From assembly GCF_042477335.2 (NCBI RefSeq), contig NC_091253.1:94192501-94256500 (forward strand): 64,000 nt of DNA. The letters are read 5' to 3'. This DNA is from Ovis canadensis (taxonomy: Eukaryota; Chordata; Mammalia; Artiodactyla; Bovidae). Numbering within the stretch: position 1 is the stretch's first letter; each line of letters opens with the position of its first letter. Both the position numbers and the translations under genes were made by a program. The notes under the pieces were generated by a model, which made no database searches, was not told the DNA's origin, and worked only from the letters and a program-made list of their open reading frames with translations. This document shows, piece by piece, positions 22,767 to 34,779 of this stretch.

Positions 22767-25408
22767 CTTGGTTATATTGCTGTGTTTGGGGTGGCCTTTT
22801 TATATTCTGATAATTTGTGGAGTTCTCTTTATTATGGAGCTTCCTCACTTTGGGTGGGGTTCTATCAGTGGCTTGTCAAGGTTTCCTGGTTAGGGAGGCT
22901 TGTGTTGGAGTTTTGGTGGGTGGAGCTGGGTTTCTTCTCTCTGGAGTGCAGTGGAGTGACCCGTAATGGGTTATGAGACATCAAAGGTTTTGGGATAATT
23001 TTGAGCTGCCTGTATATTGAGGCTCAGGGGAGTGTTCCTGTGTTGCTGGAGAATTTGGGTGGTATGTCTTGTTTTGGAACTTGTTGGCCCTTGGGTGGAG
23101 CTTGGTTTCAGTGTAGGTATGAAGGCATTTGATGAGCTCCTATTGCTTAATGTTCCCTGAATTCAAGAGTTCTCTAATGTTTTCAGGCTTTGGGTTTAAG
23201 CTTCCTGCTTCTGGTTTTCAGTTTTATTTTTACAGTAGCCTCTAGACTTCTCCATCTATACAGCACCAATGATAAAACATCTAGGTTAAAGATGAAAAGT
23301 TTCTCCACATTGAAGGACACTCAGAGAGGTTCACTGAGTTACAAGGAGAAGAGAAGATGGAGGGGGTAGTTAGAGGTAACTGGAATGAGATGCGGTGAGA
23401 TCAAGAGAGGAGAGAGCAAGCTAGCCAGTAGTCACTTCCTTATGTGCGCTCTATAGTCTGGACCGCTCAGAGGTATTTACAGAGTTATATGGGGAAGAGG
23501 AGAGGGAGGAAGTAGACAGAGGTGACCAGGAGGATAAGAGAGAGGAATGAGTAGGAGAGAGACAAATCCTGCCAGTAACCAGTTCCTTAGGTGTTCTCTA
23601 CCGTCTGGAACACACAGAGATTCACAGAGTTGGATAGAGAAGAGATGGGGGAGAAAAGAGACAGAGGCCACCTGGTGGAGAAAAAGGAGAGTCCAGAGGA
23701 GGAGAGAGTGGTCAAGCCAGTAATCTCGCTCTCAGGTAAACTTGGGTAGTGAAGTTTGGGTTTTTAAATGTACAAAATTGACAACAAAAACCTAAGAGCA
23801 AAGATTAAAAATCTGGGGTAGAGGTTGGATTTTCAAAGATACAATATTAAAGAAAAGCAGAAGGAAAAAGGAAGAAAGAAAAAAAAAGAATTATTAAAAA
23901 ACAAACAAACAAACAAAAAAAACCAAAACAAAACACCAACAACCATCCAAAGAGTATATATGGTGTTTGCCTTAAAAAAAAAAACAAAAAAAAGTCTTTT
24001 TTTTTTTTTTTTAAATAGTAATACTAGGTTATAGAAATAAAAATTAGAGGAGAAATAGAAGACTTAACAATTAAAAAAAAGCTCGGAAAAAAAAGGAAAA
24101 AAAAAGCAAAAAGCAAAAAAAAAAAGAATGATTTTAAAAATATTAAAAAATTAAAAATATATCTGGCTCTTCTCTGATGTTATGGGCCGTGTGGGCTCAC
24201 TTCCAAGGTGGTTCCCTCTGTTTAACTTCTTCTGTTTGCTGGTTTTTAGGCTCACTAGTTCAGTCGCGCTGTGGGGAGGGGGGATGCTGCAAACAAATAG
24301 CACTGTCGTGTGTACACAGTATCTCTGCCCCGCTTGACCTGTCCTTCCTCGCGGCGCACAAACCGCTCCGGCTCTACGATGCTCAGCCGGGAACCGTCTG
24401 GGGCCGGCCCTAGGCTGCGTGCACTTCCCCGGTCCAAGCCGCTCAGGTTCGGCCCTCAGGCAGCCCTCAGAGGCACAAATGCGGCTGGGACTGCGCTTTG
24501 TGCCCTTCCCAGGTCCGAGTAGCTCAGGAGTTTGGCGAGCGCGATCGCCGCGGCTTGTCACCTTTTCCGCCGCTGCCGCTCAGCTCTCTGGGTGGACCGC
24601 TGGCGCACCCCGTGAGGCAGACTGTGACTGTCCAGCACCCCCAGAAATCTTAGCAAAGGAGCCTGCTTGCAGTTAGGTAAGTAAAGTCTCTCCGGGTCTG
24701 CAATTGCCCCTTTCCAGTCCTTACGGCTCTGGCTGCCTGTCCCCGGCGGGGAATGGTCTGCAGCCGGCTTTTTCCGCTCCGTCCTTTGTTCTGTGCTCAG
24801 TCCTGGCGGTGTCTTATGTTCGAGCTTTTCGCGTGGTAGCTATCCCACAGTCTGGTTTGCTAGCCCAAGTTAGGTCGTTCTGGTTGCGGGTGGGGCGTTC
24901 CTGCCCGATTCTTGCAAAGCTCTGCAGCCCGCGCCTCCCGCGCGTCCCTGCCCTGCCCCCACTTCCCAATGGCGGATGCAGGCGTCTGTGCTGCTTTTCC
25001 GCTGGGGGAGTTACTGGTGGGCTTGTAATCTGTTGGTTTTAATTATTTATCTATTTTTCCTTCCTATTATGTTGCCCTCTGTGTTTCCAAGGCTCGCCAC
25101 AGACTCGGCAGGGAGAGTGTTTCCTGGTGTTTGGAAACCTCTCTTCTTAAAATTCCCTTCCCGGGACGGGCTTCCCTTCTCGGGACGGAGCTCCCTCCCC
25201 ACCTCCTTTGTCTCCTTTTTCGTCTTTTATATTTTTTCCTACCTGTTTCTGAAGACAATGGTCTGCTTTTCTGGTTGCCTGATGTCCTCTGCCAGCCTAG
25301 AGAAGTTGTTTTGTGGAGTTTGCTCGGCGTTGAAATGTTCTTTTGAGGAATTTGTGAGGGAGAACGTGATCTTCCCGTCCTATTCCTCCGCCATCTTTTT
25401 CTGTCTCC
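22767..25408 (-). promoter_or_regulatory. L1 5' UTR and internal promoter
   Basis: The element's 5' UTR is 2.6 kb in reverse orientation. The transcription-start end (25408-25385 on the minus strand) reads CTGGAGACAGAAAAAGATGG, followed by CGGAGG. The AAGATGGCGG part matches the YY1-type motif that positions L1 transcription starts. Positions 24250-25020 are CpG-rich and form a CpG-island-like domain. 23830-24140 is A-rich. Long plus-strand open frames here (for example 24419-25042) are consequences of GC richness, not genes. Confidence 0.75.
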
Positions 25409-25504
25409 AGGACTCCCTGTTTTCAAGCAGACCACTTGCAGGGAAAAATTATGCTGTGCAAGCAAAGATAAAGGTGATTTCATTGTCAGATATGTCACAC
25501 AGTT

Positions 25505-26043
25505 TTGTTGTTGTTGTTGTTGTTCAGTCACTCAGTCGTGTCGGACCCTTTGAGACCTCATGGACTGCAGCATGACAGTCTCCTCTGTTCTTCACCATCT
25601 CCCAGAGTTTGCTCAAACTCAACATATGTTGACTTGGTGATGCCATCCAACCATCTCATCCTCTGTCGTCCCCTTCTCCTCCCGCCTCAATCTTTACCAG
25701 CATCAGGGTCTTTTCTAATGTGTCAGTTCTTCGCATCAGGTGGACAAAGTATTGGAGCTTCAGTTTCAGCATCAGTCCTTCCAACGAATATTCAGGACTG
25801 ATTTCCTTTAGGATTGACAGGTTTGATCTCCTTGCAGTCCAAGGGACTCTCAAGAGTCTTCTGCAACATCACACTTCAAAAGCATCAATTCTTTGGCACT
25901 CAGCTTTCTTTATGGTCCAACTCTCACATCCATTCATGTCTACTGGAAAAACCATAGCTCTGAATATGTGGACCTTTGTTGGTAAAGTAATGTCTCTGCT
26001 TTTTAATATGCTGTCTATGTTTGTCATAGCTTTTCTGCCAAGG
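25505..26043 (-). mobile_element. BovB 3' end, antisense, with (TTG)n tail
   Basis: Begins with seven TTG units and GTTCAGTCACTCAGTCGTGT. It continues as the complement of BovB 3' UTR and ORF2 end; the minus strand at 26081-25656 encodes 'MNGCESWTIKKAECQRIDAF'-type sequence. It joins an old L1 at about 26044. Confidence 0.9.
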
Positions 26044-27400
26044 ATTTTAAATATATTATGCCATTCCTTTCTGGCCTGCAAAATTTCTGCTAAAAAATAA
26101 ACTCATCATGTTATAAATTATTCATAGTTCCTTTGCACATAATATAACTAGCTGCTTTTCTCTTGCTGCATTTAAGGTATCTTTAAATTTTTGATATTTT
26201 AGTCATAATATGTCTTAGTGTGGGAACTTGCCCAGTGGCTCAGGGGTAAAGAATCTGTCTACAATGCAGGAGCCACAGGAGATGCAGGTTAGATCCCTGG
26301 GGCAAGGAAGATTCCCTGGAGGAAGGCATGGCAACCCACTCCAGTATTGTTGCCTAGAGAATCTTACGGACAAAGGAGTGCGGTGGGCTACAGTCTACAG
26401 GGTCACAAAGCATCGGACATGACTGAAGTGTCTTCCCATCACGTCTTAATGTGGACCTCCTTGGGTTCCTCTTGTTTGGTGCTTTCTATGCCCCTGGAGC
26501 CATCTATTTTCTTCTCTAATTTAGGAAAGTTGTCAGGTAATATTTCTTCAAATAAGTTCTCTGCCCCTTCTTTCTTGTCCTTCTGAGATCCTTATAGTTC
26601 TATTATTAGCTTGCTTAATGTCTTAGAAATTTCCTAAACTATCCTCATTTTCAAATATTTAGAAAAAAAATTTTTTCTATTCAGCTTGGGTGATTTCCAC
26701 TACTCTGTCTTCCAGATCACTGATTCCTTTTTTTCTATTTCATTGAATCTACTATTGATTCCTTCTAGTTTTTGTAAAAATTATTTTGGTTATTATATTC
26801 TTCAGCTGTTATATTTTTTAGTCCTTTGTTGAATTCTCATTGTGTTCATCCACCCTTCTCTTGAGCTTGGCAAACATCTTTATGAGCATTACCTTGGATT
26901 CTTTATCAGGTATTTGTTATGGCCACTTTGTTGAGTTCCTTTCCTGAGATTATGTCCTATTCCTCCATTTGAAATTTATTCCTCTCTGTCCTAATTTGAA
27001 CCTGTTCTCTATGTTAATTTCTGTGTGTTAGGTATGTTGGTTTCATTTTCTGCAATTGGAGAAGGTGCCCTATTAGGCGCAGCAGCACACTAGCCTCTGG
27101 TCACCAGAGCCATTCTATGTGGGCTCCATCTGCAGTTCTTATTTTGTGGGGCCAGTTACTGTGGATGCCCCGAGAAGGTGGGCTGCTTTTCAGTCTCGTT
27201 GGCTGCAATGCTCTGCCTGATGCAGTGGCTATTGGTCAGCAGGAGTGTGGGTTCATATTCCTATGCGATTGGCTCTTTAGCCTGTGGGGGCTTAGGGCTT
27301 GTGCCAGCTTGCAGTAGGCAGGGTTAAGTCCTCACCCATATGCCATAGAATTTTTATTGGGCAGCATTTTTCTGATTATTCCTCCAGCTTTCAAATTTTT
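26044..27400 (-). mobile_element. Older L1 5' region (ORF1 and 5' UTR), antisense, split by a SINE
   Basis: The + strand parallels the complement of L1 ORF1 and 5' UTR (compare 22.0-23.0 kb): ATTATGCCATTCCTTTCTGG, TAATATGTCTTAGTGTGG, GATTTCCACTACTCTGTCTT, and then the GC-richer 5' UTR to about 27.4 kb. No ORF1 frame survives. It is older than the L1 at 17.65-25.41 kb. Confidence 0.65.
26224..26442 (+). mobile_element. Bov-tA-type SINE in the old L1
   Basis: Sense SINE flanked by GTCTTAGTGTGG (26212-26223) and GTCTTAATGTGG (26443-26454), 11 of 12 identical. The head has a short internal duplication around GGAGCCACAGGAGATGCAGG. Confidence 0.9.
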
Positions 27401-27957
27401 TTCCCTTTAAGCATGGATTTTTTTTTTCCCCAAAGAAGTATTTATCTATTGAGCTAGTAAACTTTTCATTTTTGAGAGCTGAGAGACTCTATAGTCAACC
27501 TCTCTTCTCTCAGAGACTCCTTAGAATTCTACCTTATGGCTGAAAACCACCATTTAGATTATTTCATTCTTTAGGATCACAAATGAAATTTATACCCCTC
27601 CATGTTTTCGGAAGGTATTTACAGACCTTGTTCCATATGGTGTATTTTTCCAACTGTGACAGAACTTTCTATGAATGACAGTGAAAATTACATATATGAA
27701 ATGAGTGGGAAATTAATCTCAGCTGACACCAAAATTTTTCTTGAAAGATAAGTGCCTTTGTTTAGAAATATACTTTGAGAAAACTTTTAGAGTGGCATCT
27801 GAGACCCCTCAAGTCATGAGCTTTGAAGATCAGCTTTAAAATGATAATTAAACTGCTCTGCCAAACAAATATTTAGGATGTAGAGGGCTGGAAAGGAATG
27901 AAGAGAAAGGAGCTGGTGAGAGAAGAAGTGGACGTCAAACAAGACAGTGGGAGACGT
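27401..27957. other. Non-coding stretch, nothing recognised
   Basis: No gene or recent repeat seen. It may contain the decayed end of the preceding L1. Confidence 0.4.
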
Positions 27958-28200
27958 ATATTTAAGTTTTTTATTTTATATTGGAATGTAGTGGATTAAC
28001 AACGTTGTGATAGTTTCAGGTGAACAGTGAAGGGACTCAGCTACGCATATATATGTATCCATTCTCCCCCAAACTCTCCTCCCATCCAGGCCGCTACGTA
28101 ACATTGAGCAGAGTTCCATATGCTGTACAGTAGATCCTTGTTGGTTATCCATTTCAAATATAGCAGTGTGTACATGTCCATCCCAAGGGACATATTTTCA
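27958..28200 (-). mobile_element. L1 3' end, antisense
   Basis: AAGTTTTTTATTTTATATTG ... GTAGTGGATTAACAACGTTG ... TGCTGTACAGTAGATCCTTG is the complement of a common artiodactyl L1 3' UTR. The element is 5'-truncated after about 240 bp. Confidence 0.65.
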
Positions 28201-30383
28201 AAAGCCAAAATGCATACCATACTCCATTAAAATTTCAATTATACATTTGTATGAGTCTCCTCCTTTGTGGAACATCAGTTTCTGTTACAGATGCTTTGAG
28301 GCTTTATCTAATTTATTTCTAATCCGCATAACAATCCCATAATGTACACTATATTCCCACTTGACTAATAAGGATAAGTAAGACCAGGATTCTCCATTTC
28401 CATATACATTCTGTTTGACAATAACTTATTGATCACTTACTAGCTGACACATACCCTGTTAGATGCTTGGGGTATGGTAGAAAACAATGGAAGTTAAAAG
28501 TTTCTGGTCTCAGTTAGTTTACATTTATCTGCATTATGCCTGTGATGAAAGATTCAATTCTAAGTTACATTACTTAATAGTCACAGGAATTCCATACTGT
28601 GTAATAGCTGAGAAGACTAAGCATTTTTGTTATGTAAAAGTTAAAGCCTGATGGATTTTTTCAAGAAAATACAATTCTAATAAGTCAAACTCTTTAAACA
28701 AGGCTACACTTAAGAAGTTAACAATCTTGGCTTTTCTACTTCTTTATGTCTTATAATAGACCCAAGGTGGGTGGATAACCTACTACAACTACATACCTTA
28801 CCATGTGTTATTGATTACTTCAGGCACCTTTCATAGCTGCTCACAGGACTTGGAACAGTGCTTTGAATTTAAAATGTCTTCTTCTGTGCTTGATGTGCCT
28901 AATTATGTCAGCACCAGCTGGAAGGAGATATTGACAAGAGAGTACAACACGGCTATGTTCCCTACATAATTCAAATTCAGTGGCAGACTTCCACTTCCAT
29001 CTCCCCTTCTACCTCCATCAGAATAAAGTGGCACAAGCCTACTGCTTCATATTTAAATGCACAAAAGAAAGGGCATGCAAAGACAGATTTTATTGTGCTT
29101 TCAATACTTCAATATCAAAGGTCGCAAATATCAAAATTATTATCAGCAGTTAAATTACTTAATAGTCACAGGAAATGTATACTGTATGATAGCTGAAAAG
29201 ACTAATCATTTTCGTTATGTAAAAGTTAAAGCCTAAAGGATTTTTTTTAAAGAATTCTATATCCTTAAACTTCTATAATATGAACAACAATAAGAATATT
29301 ATTTTAAAATAAAGCTATGCTAATTATTTTAATATTGCTATATGAAATTAGCATAAGTCCCTAACGCATTATATCTACACAAGTGCTTAAAATATGAGTT
29401 TATGGAAATAAACTCATACATTTCCCCCTATAGATTAGGCATGGAAAAGAAACAAAATATCTTGCTATAGAATGTAAAAGATTGTCCAGTATTAAAATCC
29501 TATAAATGCATTTTTTCATTATTGAATGTTGGTGCACTAACAAACTACATTAATATGGTACATATCTTAAGTCCCAAAGTTAACGATTTTTTCTGCTATT
29601 TTGGTTCTTATATAGGTTCTTTTGTTTGCCAGGAACAAGGATTCATTCAGGTTACCTCCTACAGGGAATCTTATAAAAATAAAGGAAACAGGAATCTTAG
29701 CCAATCCTCAAGGAAAGCCAGGAAAAAAAGAAAAAAAAAAAAAAGGTGTTTTAAGCAAGAATAAGAAAGACTGAACAGCCAAACCTTGTGGCAACTGGAA
29801 TGTAGACTTGATGCAAATGCAGGTTGTCTCCTTGTTTTCTCAGCTGCCTGGGCTCCACCCCCTGCTCTCTGTCCCTCCCATTCAGCTTCCAGTTTCTGCC
29901 TTTGAATGGGCTCACTCGGGTATGTTTTCCCCTCCACTTCCACCACCAACAAGCTACCTCTCAATGTGTCTCCCAGTCTAACCCCCACCAAGAGGAAGAC
30001 TGGGAATCAGTGTTACTATGAAGGAAGACTCTGACTTCACCCCTCCTCAGAAGCCCCCAGACACCCTGAAGTTAGACGTCCAACTGATACATCACGGCGG
30101 CCAAGACCGCAGTCAGTTGGTAAGAGAACATGACCACCAGGACCAAGCTGCTGCCTGAAGTCCTTGCTTCGGGCCATTTATTAAATTACTAATTCTTACT
30201 TCTAACACTTTCAGGGTATAATGTAGCTTCTCATATGCTGATATGAGCGCTCTATGCAATAAAAGAGGGGATTATTCTCTAGGAGCTTCAGTTTTCTCAG
30301 GAAACATGAACAGCATGCAGACAAAAGTGAAACCAGAAGCAAGTACATTATCTTTTGCATCAAACAACTTTGAAAAAACATAA
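28201..30383. other. Non-coding stretch with a local direct repeat and a GC-richer patch
   Basis: A gap-free 96-bp direct repeat occurs at 28566-28661 and 29151-29246. A MIR-like piece may lie at 28300-28400. 29810-30160 is more GC-rich than its surroundings and contains a 65-codon open frame and a GGTAAGA donor-like site at 30119-30125. I cannot name it; a fossil LTR or an unannotated exon are both possible. Confidence 0.4.
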
Positions 30384-30592
30384 GGGGCTTCCCTGGTAGC
30401 TCGGATGGTAAAGAATCTGCCTGCAATGCAGGAGACCTGGGTTCGATCCCTGGGTTGGGAAGATTCCCCTGGAGAAGGGAATGGCAACCCACTCCAGTAC
30501 TCTTGCCTGGAGAATTTCTCGGACAGAGGAGCCTGGGAGGCTACAGTCCATGGGATCGCAAAGAGTCGGACACAACTGAGTGACTAACACTG
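30384..30592 (+). mobile_element. Bov-tA-type SINE, sense, well preserved
   Basis: From GGGGCTTCCCTGGTAGCTCG to CACAACTGAGTGACTAACAC, with the tRNA-like head, body and 3' end all present and close to the family pattern. Confidence 0.92.
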
Positions 30593-30949
30593 TTGCTACT
30601 GCTAATAGTCAGTATCTGTCATTAAATAAAGTGGATGAACTAAAACTGGGATTTAAATCTTGAGGGATTTACCAGATGAAGCTTTATCAACACAAAATGA
30701 AACAATTAGTTGCCTCACTGAATTAACTAAAAGGTGAGGTTAAGAACCATGAACTCAAATCAATGAGTTAGCTATTCAATGTTTTCTTGTTGCCTATGTA
30801 TTTTGGTAGCGCATACCTATCAATAGACATGCTGCAAATGGGCAAGGTCATGTAAATTGTTATTAATAATTTAAAATGTCAGTAACCCATTTGCCAACAT
30901 TTATTGACTGATTAATATGTTATATACTCTGCTGAGTTATTTTGATATC

Positions 30950-31135
30950 TTAGCTTATTTAACATCCCAGCCCAGTGAGTTAGCAAATATTAAAACACCC
31001 TACTTATAGTTGAGAAAATTATGTTGTAGAGAGGTTTGATTATTCACTCAAGGTCAGTTTGCAGCTAGGGAGTGCTGGGGCCAGGATTTTATAAGGCACC
31101 CTGGGTCCAGAAGCCCATTCTCTATATCACCATCG
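30950..31135 (-). repeat. MIR-like ancient SINE, antisense
   Basis: AGTTGAGAAAATTATGTTGT ... TCACTCAAGGTCAGTTTGCA ... CAGAAGCCCATTCTCTATAT is the complement of MIR. The 300 bp on either side (30593-30949 and 31136-31490) hold nothing else recognised. Confidence 0.6.
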
Positions 31136-31490
31136 TAGGAGGTTCTAAAGAGAAATGTTTAAATGAATAGATCATCCTGACTTTAGTGGAAATTTTGCTT
31201 CCTTACATAATCCTGCTGAGGAAATAGAGTTTTCTTTCAACCTTTAAGTATCTTGGTGGTCAACAGATCAGGAAGAAGAAGAAAAAACATAAGAAACATC
31301 TAACGGAATTGACACTGAGGATTAATTTTCAGAAAGGTTGGGTTTTTCTCCCTTATTTTCAGACTCTAAACACATATACACATTACATCATCCAAAGTAC
31401 TTTCCCATAAATTTTGTTATTAGCCAAGAGTTCACTAATTTTAATTGCTAAAAAAAATCTTTTGTGTATATGTGTATAAATACATATATA

Positions 31491-31692
31491 TGTTTCCCAG
31501 GTGGTGGTAGTGATAAAGAATCTGAGCAGGAGATGCAAGAGATGTGGGTTTGATTCCTGAGTCAGGAAGATCCCCTGGAGTAGGAAATGGCAACCAGCTC
31601 CAATATTTTTTCCTGGAAAATTCCATGGACAGAGGAGCCTGGAGGGCCACAGTCTTTGGGGCCGCAGAGACTCAGATGTGACTAAACACACA
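31491..31692 (+). mobile_element. Bov-tA-type SINE, sense, diverged
   Basis: TTCCCAGGTGGTGGTAGTGA through GAGACTCAGATGTGACTAAA. It has a small deletion in the head (AATCTGAGCAGGAG) compared with the other copies. Confidence 0.85.
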
Positions 31693-31843
31693 TTATACTG
31701 TCTCTGCCCATTTTGTATTAATACTATGAGATTTTGTGTTCCTCAACTTGTGGAAGGGAAGCTGACTCTGGTTAAGTTGATGCCAGGTCCATTTTGAGCT
31801 CTCACAATTGAGGAAAGCAGAAGAGAGAAAGGCTATTCATGTA

Positions 31844-31845
<2 letters not shown>

Positions 31846-31902
<57 letters not shown>
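31846..31902. repeat. (GT)n microsatellite, about 57 bp
   Basis: An uninterrupted GT dinucleotide run of about 28 units. Such perfect runs are usually length-polymorphic. Confidence 0.97.
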
Positions 31903-31903
<1 letters not shown>

Positions 31904-33551
31904 GTGGAGGGCAGGATCTCTATGTAGTATCAGGACTCTGAAAACTGTTAAATACAATGCCAATGAGCCTTTACTCAAGCACCTTTAAGTTTACTTGAAA
32001 GGCAAGGATAAAAGAAATTGTCAAAGGCACACATTTTATTCAACTTATTTTACTATAAAAACCTGCCTTTCTTGTCTTTGGGGTTAAAAAGAACACAAAA
32101 CTCTCTTTAATGATCAGATTATTTCTCCTATCACCATTAGAATCTTGGATATTAGAAGAAACTCTGAAGCAGAAGTACAAACAAAGCCCACATACAAACT
32201 GGGCTTTGGCTACACTGACAGTATTTTTGTCTGAAATCAGATGCTTTGGGACAACATTGCTCTCCATTCATGGTATCCATCATGAGGGATTTTCCATCAA
32301 AATATGTCAAAACAGGAAGGATGCAAAAATAGTACTATAGTTTTTGCCAATTTTTTATTTTCCTTTACCAAATTTCTTTTCTTTCTCATTTCTGTTCCAG
32401 GTGATCCTTAATCCAGGAAATGGACCTAGACTCATTAAGTTCAGAAGCGGTGTGGCTTCAATAAACTGTCAGTTGTTCTTAGAACCTAACCCATCTACAA
32501 GGCATGTGAGTGTCTTCAAGATCTGTTCTTTGCCTACCTTTACTGCTAAGATTATCTCTAGCCTCATACTTTGTGTATGGAAAAACTCCAAACTTATAGA
32601 AGAATCAAACAAGTATCACAATATACATGTACCCTTCATCAAAAATAAATAAGTGTTAACATCCAGTCATGCTTTCTTCAGAACTTTTTTTTTTTTTTAA
32701 GAAAATAAGGTCTTCATTCATTCAGCAAGTATTTTTGAGCACCTGCTGTGGGGCAGCAGTTCTTGGTGTTTAGGATTTATCAGGGAGCAAAACAGATCGC
32801 AGTTGCTGCAAATGGGAAGCTTGCATTCTTTGTAAGCCATTTTTAAATCTTCTAGAGAGGAAATCCTACTGCCTACTGGTGCTGTCTCCTTAGACATAGA
32901 GGTCACTGTCATTAGCACAGCAATACTGGCCTCTCCAAACACTTATCTGTTTTCTGAGGCGGGGCTGTTTATTTTGGTGAATCTGAGAGAAAAAACAGGG
33001 TTTGGGCATTCAGCTCCTCCTCTTCAGACAGAAAAATCACAATATTGCTCTCCCACAGCACAACAATTTTACAGGGAGAAAGACCCTACAAGATTTGACC
33101 CTCAAAGAATGATCTATTTACATACATATGATCTATTTATATACATAAACTTATGTCCAAAGCTGCTATTGACAGTATGGACACCTTTGTCTAAGTTTAT
33201 TTTCAGTATTATAAAATCTATTTTTCTGTATCTTTACACTGCAGTCCTCAACCTAGACTTCATTAAAATAGAGGCAATATTTTTCTCTTCAGTTGTCATC
33301 GTTTTTTTGTTTGTTTGTTAATTGATCCTGAGGTTAGTAAAGGAGAGAGTCAAATATTGGGACCTCTCAAATACTCTGAATAATATTTCTCTTCCAATCT
33401 TCCAAGAGCAATAGCTTTCTAATATTAGTGCATATTCTTCTGGTCTGTGGTCTTTTGTTTTTTAAATACATTTGTGTATAACCATTAAAAATTGAGTATT
33501 TATTTATGTCGTTTTAAACTACACATGTTCCACATGTTATATGGAACCTGT
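31903..33551. other. Non-coding stretch with ancient repeat pieces and one exon-like segment
   Basis: Contains the exon-like segment at 32401-32505, an L1 3'-UTR-like piece at about 32565-32670 (CAAACAAGTATCACAATATA and neighbours), and an ancient repeat at about 32715-32840 (CATTCATTCAGCAAGTATTT ... GAGCACCTGCTGTGG). The remaining bases show nothing recognisable. Confidence 0.4.
32401..32505 (+). other. Exon-like segment (105 bp, open frame), unproven
   Basis: A strong acceptor precedes it: a long pyrimidine tract and TTCTGTTCCAG ending at 32400. A consensus donor GTGAGT follows at 32506-32511. The 105 bp are open in one frame (35 codons, no stop), so inclusion would keep frame. I do not recognise the encoded peptide. 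No neighbouring exon of the same gene is visible. Splice-like signals do occur by chance, so this is only a candidate. Confidence 0.25.
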
Positions 33552-34515
33552 ATTTAGGTGAAGATGCTACAGTTAGAACTGGACATGGAACAACAGACTG
33601 GTTCCAAATAGAAAGAGGAGTATGTCAAGGTTATATATTGTCACTGTGCTTATTTAACTTATATGCAGAGTACATCATGTGAAATGCTGGGCTGGATGAA
33701 ACACAAGCTGGACTCAAGATTGCTGGGAGAAATATAAATAACCTTAGATGATACCACCCTGATGGCAGAAAGTGAAGAGGAACTAAAAGAGCTTCTTGAT
33801 GAAGGTGAAAGAGTAGAGTAAAAAAGCTAGCTTAAAACTCAGCACTCAGAAAACTAAGATCATGGCATCTGCTCCCATCATTTCATGGCAAATAGATGGG
33901 GAAACAATGGAAACAGTGACAGACTTTATTCTCTTGGGCTCCAAAATCACTGCAGATGGTGATAGAAGCCATGAAATTAAAAGATGCTTGGTCTTTGGAA
34001 GAAAAGCTATGACAAACCTAGACAGTATATTAAAAGGCAGAGACATTTCTTTGCTGACAAAGGTCCATCTAGTCAAAGCTGTGCTTTTCCTAGTAGTCAT
34101 GTATGGATGTGAGAGTAGGACCATAAATAATGCTGAGCACTGAAGAATTGATGCTTTTGAAGTGTGGTGTTGGAGAAGACTCATGAGAGTCCCTTGGACT
34201 GCAAGGAGATCCAACCAGTCCATCCTAAAGGAAATCAGTCCTGAATATTCATTGGAAGGACTGACACTGAAGCTGAAGCTCCAATACTTTGGTCACCTGA
34301 TGCGAAGAGCTGACTCATTGGAAAAACCCTGATGCTGGGAAAGATTGAGGGCAAGAGGAGAAGGGGATGACAGAGGATGAGATGACTGGATGGCATCACC
34401 AGCTCAGTGGAGATGAGTTTGAGCAAGTTCCAGGAGATGGTGAAGGACAGGGAAGCGTGGTGTGCAGCAGTCCATGGGGTCATAAAGAGTCAGACATGAC
34501 TGAGCGACTGAACAA
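33552..34515 (+). mobile_element. BovB LINE 3' part, sense, 5'-truncated
   Basis: About 960 bp from the RT region to the 3' end. TTATTTAACTTATATGCAGA matches the region before RT motif C. The open frame at 33862-34143 encodes 'SAPIISWQIDGETMETVTDF'-type BovB sequence. The 3' end TGACTGAGCGACTGAAC lies at about 34512. Several stops (for example near 33680) make it a pseudogene. Confidence 0.9.
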
Positions 34516-34779
34516 GAAGAGCAAAAACTATATGATATATATTCAATTGGGTGTTTCTTTTCCACTGAATTTTGTTATTAAATTTTATTCATGCTAAACT
34601 ATGTTTCACCAGTTTGTCTATAATAACTGTATAATTCTGTATCATATAAATGCAACAAATTTTTCCCTCTTTCCCTCTGTGGCTAGACTTCCTTTGTGGC
34701 CTTCTGACATTGCTCGAGCTGTCACTCGGTTTTGGACGACAGTGTACTCTGCTTTCTGCCTTTGTGTCTGTTGAATATT

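Larger units (their letters stand above)
17635..25424 (-). mobile_element. Full-length young L1 LINE with perfect 16-bp target-site duplication
   Basis: The element proper spans 17651-25408 (7,758 bp) in reverse orientation. AGGACTCCCTGTTTTC is repeated exactly at 17635-17650 and 25409-25424. On the minus strand the order is: 5' UTR (25408-22767), ORF1 (22766-21840), 51-bp spacer, ORF2 (21788-17972), 3' UTR with a G-rich polypurine tract (complement at 17732-17757), AATAAA (complement at 17677-17682) and poly(A) (T-run 17651-17665). The exact duplication and the nearly intact frames show a recent insertion. One frameshift in ORF2 makes this copy unable to move by itself as sequenced. Confidence 0.95.

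Noticed and set aside
31840-31905. CRISPR-like or regulatory array
   Set aside because: The periodicity is a simple GT microsatellite. No spacer-repeat structure exists anywhere in the window, and the genome is mammalian.
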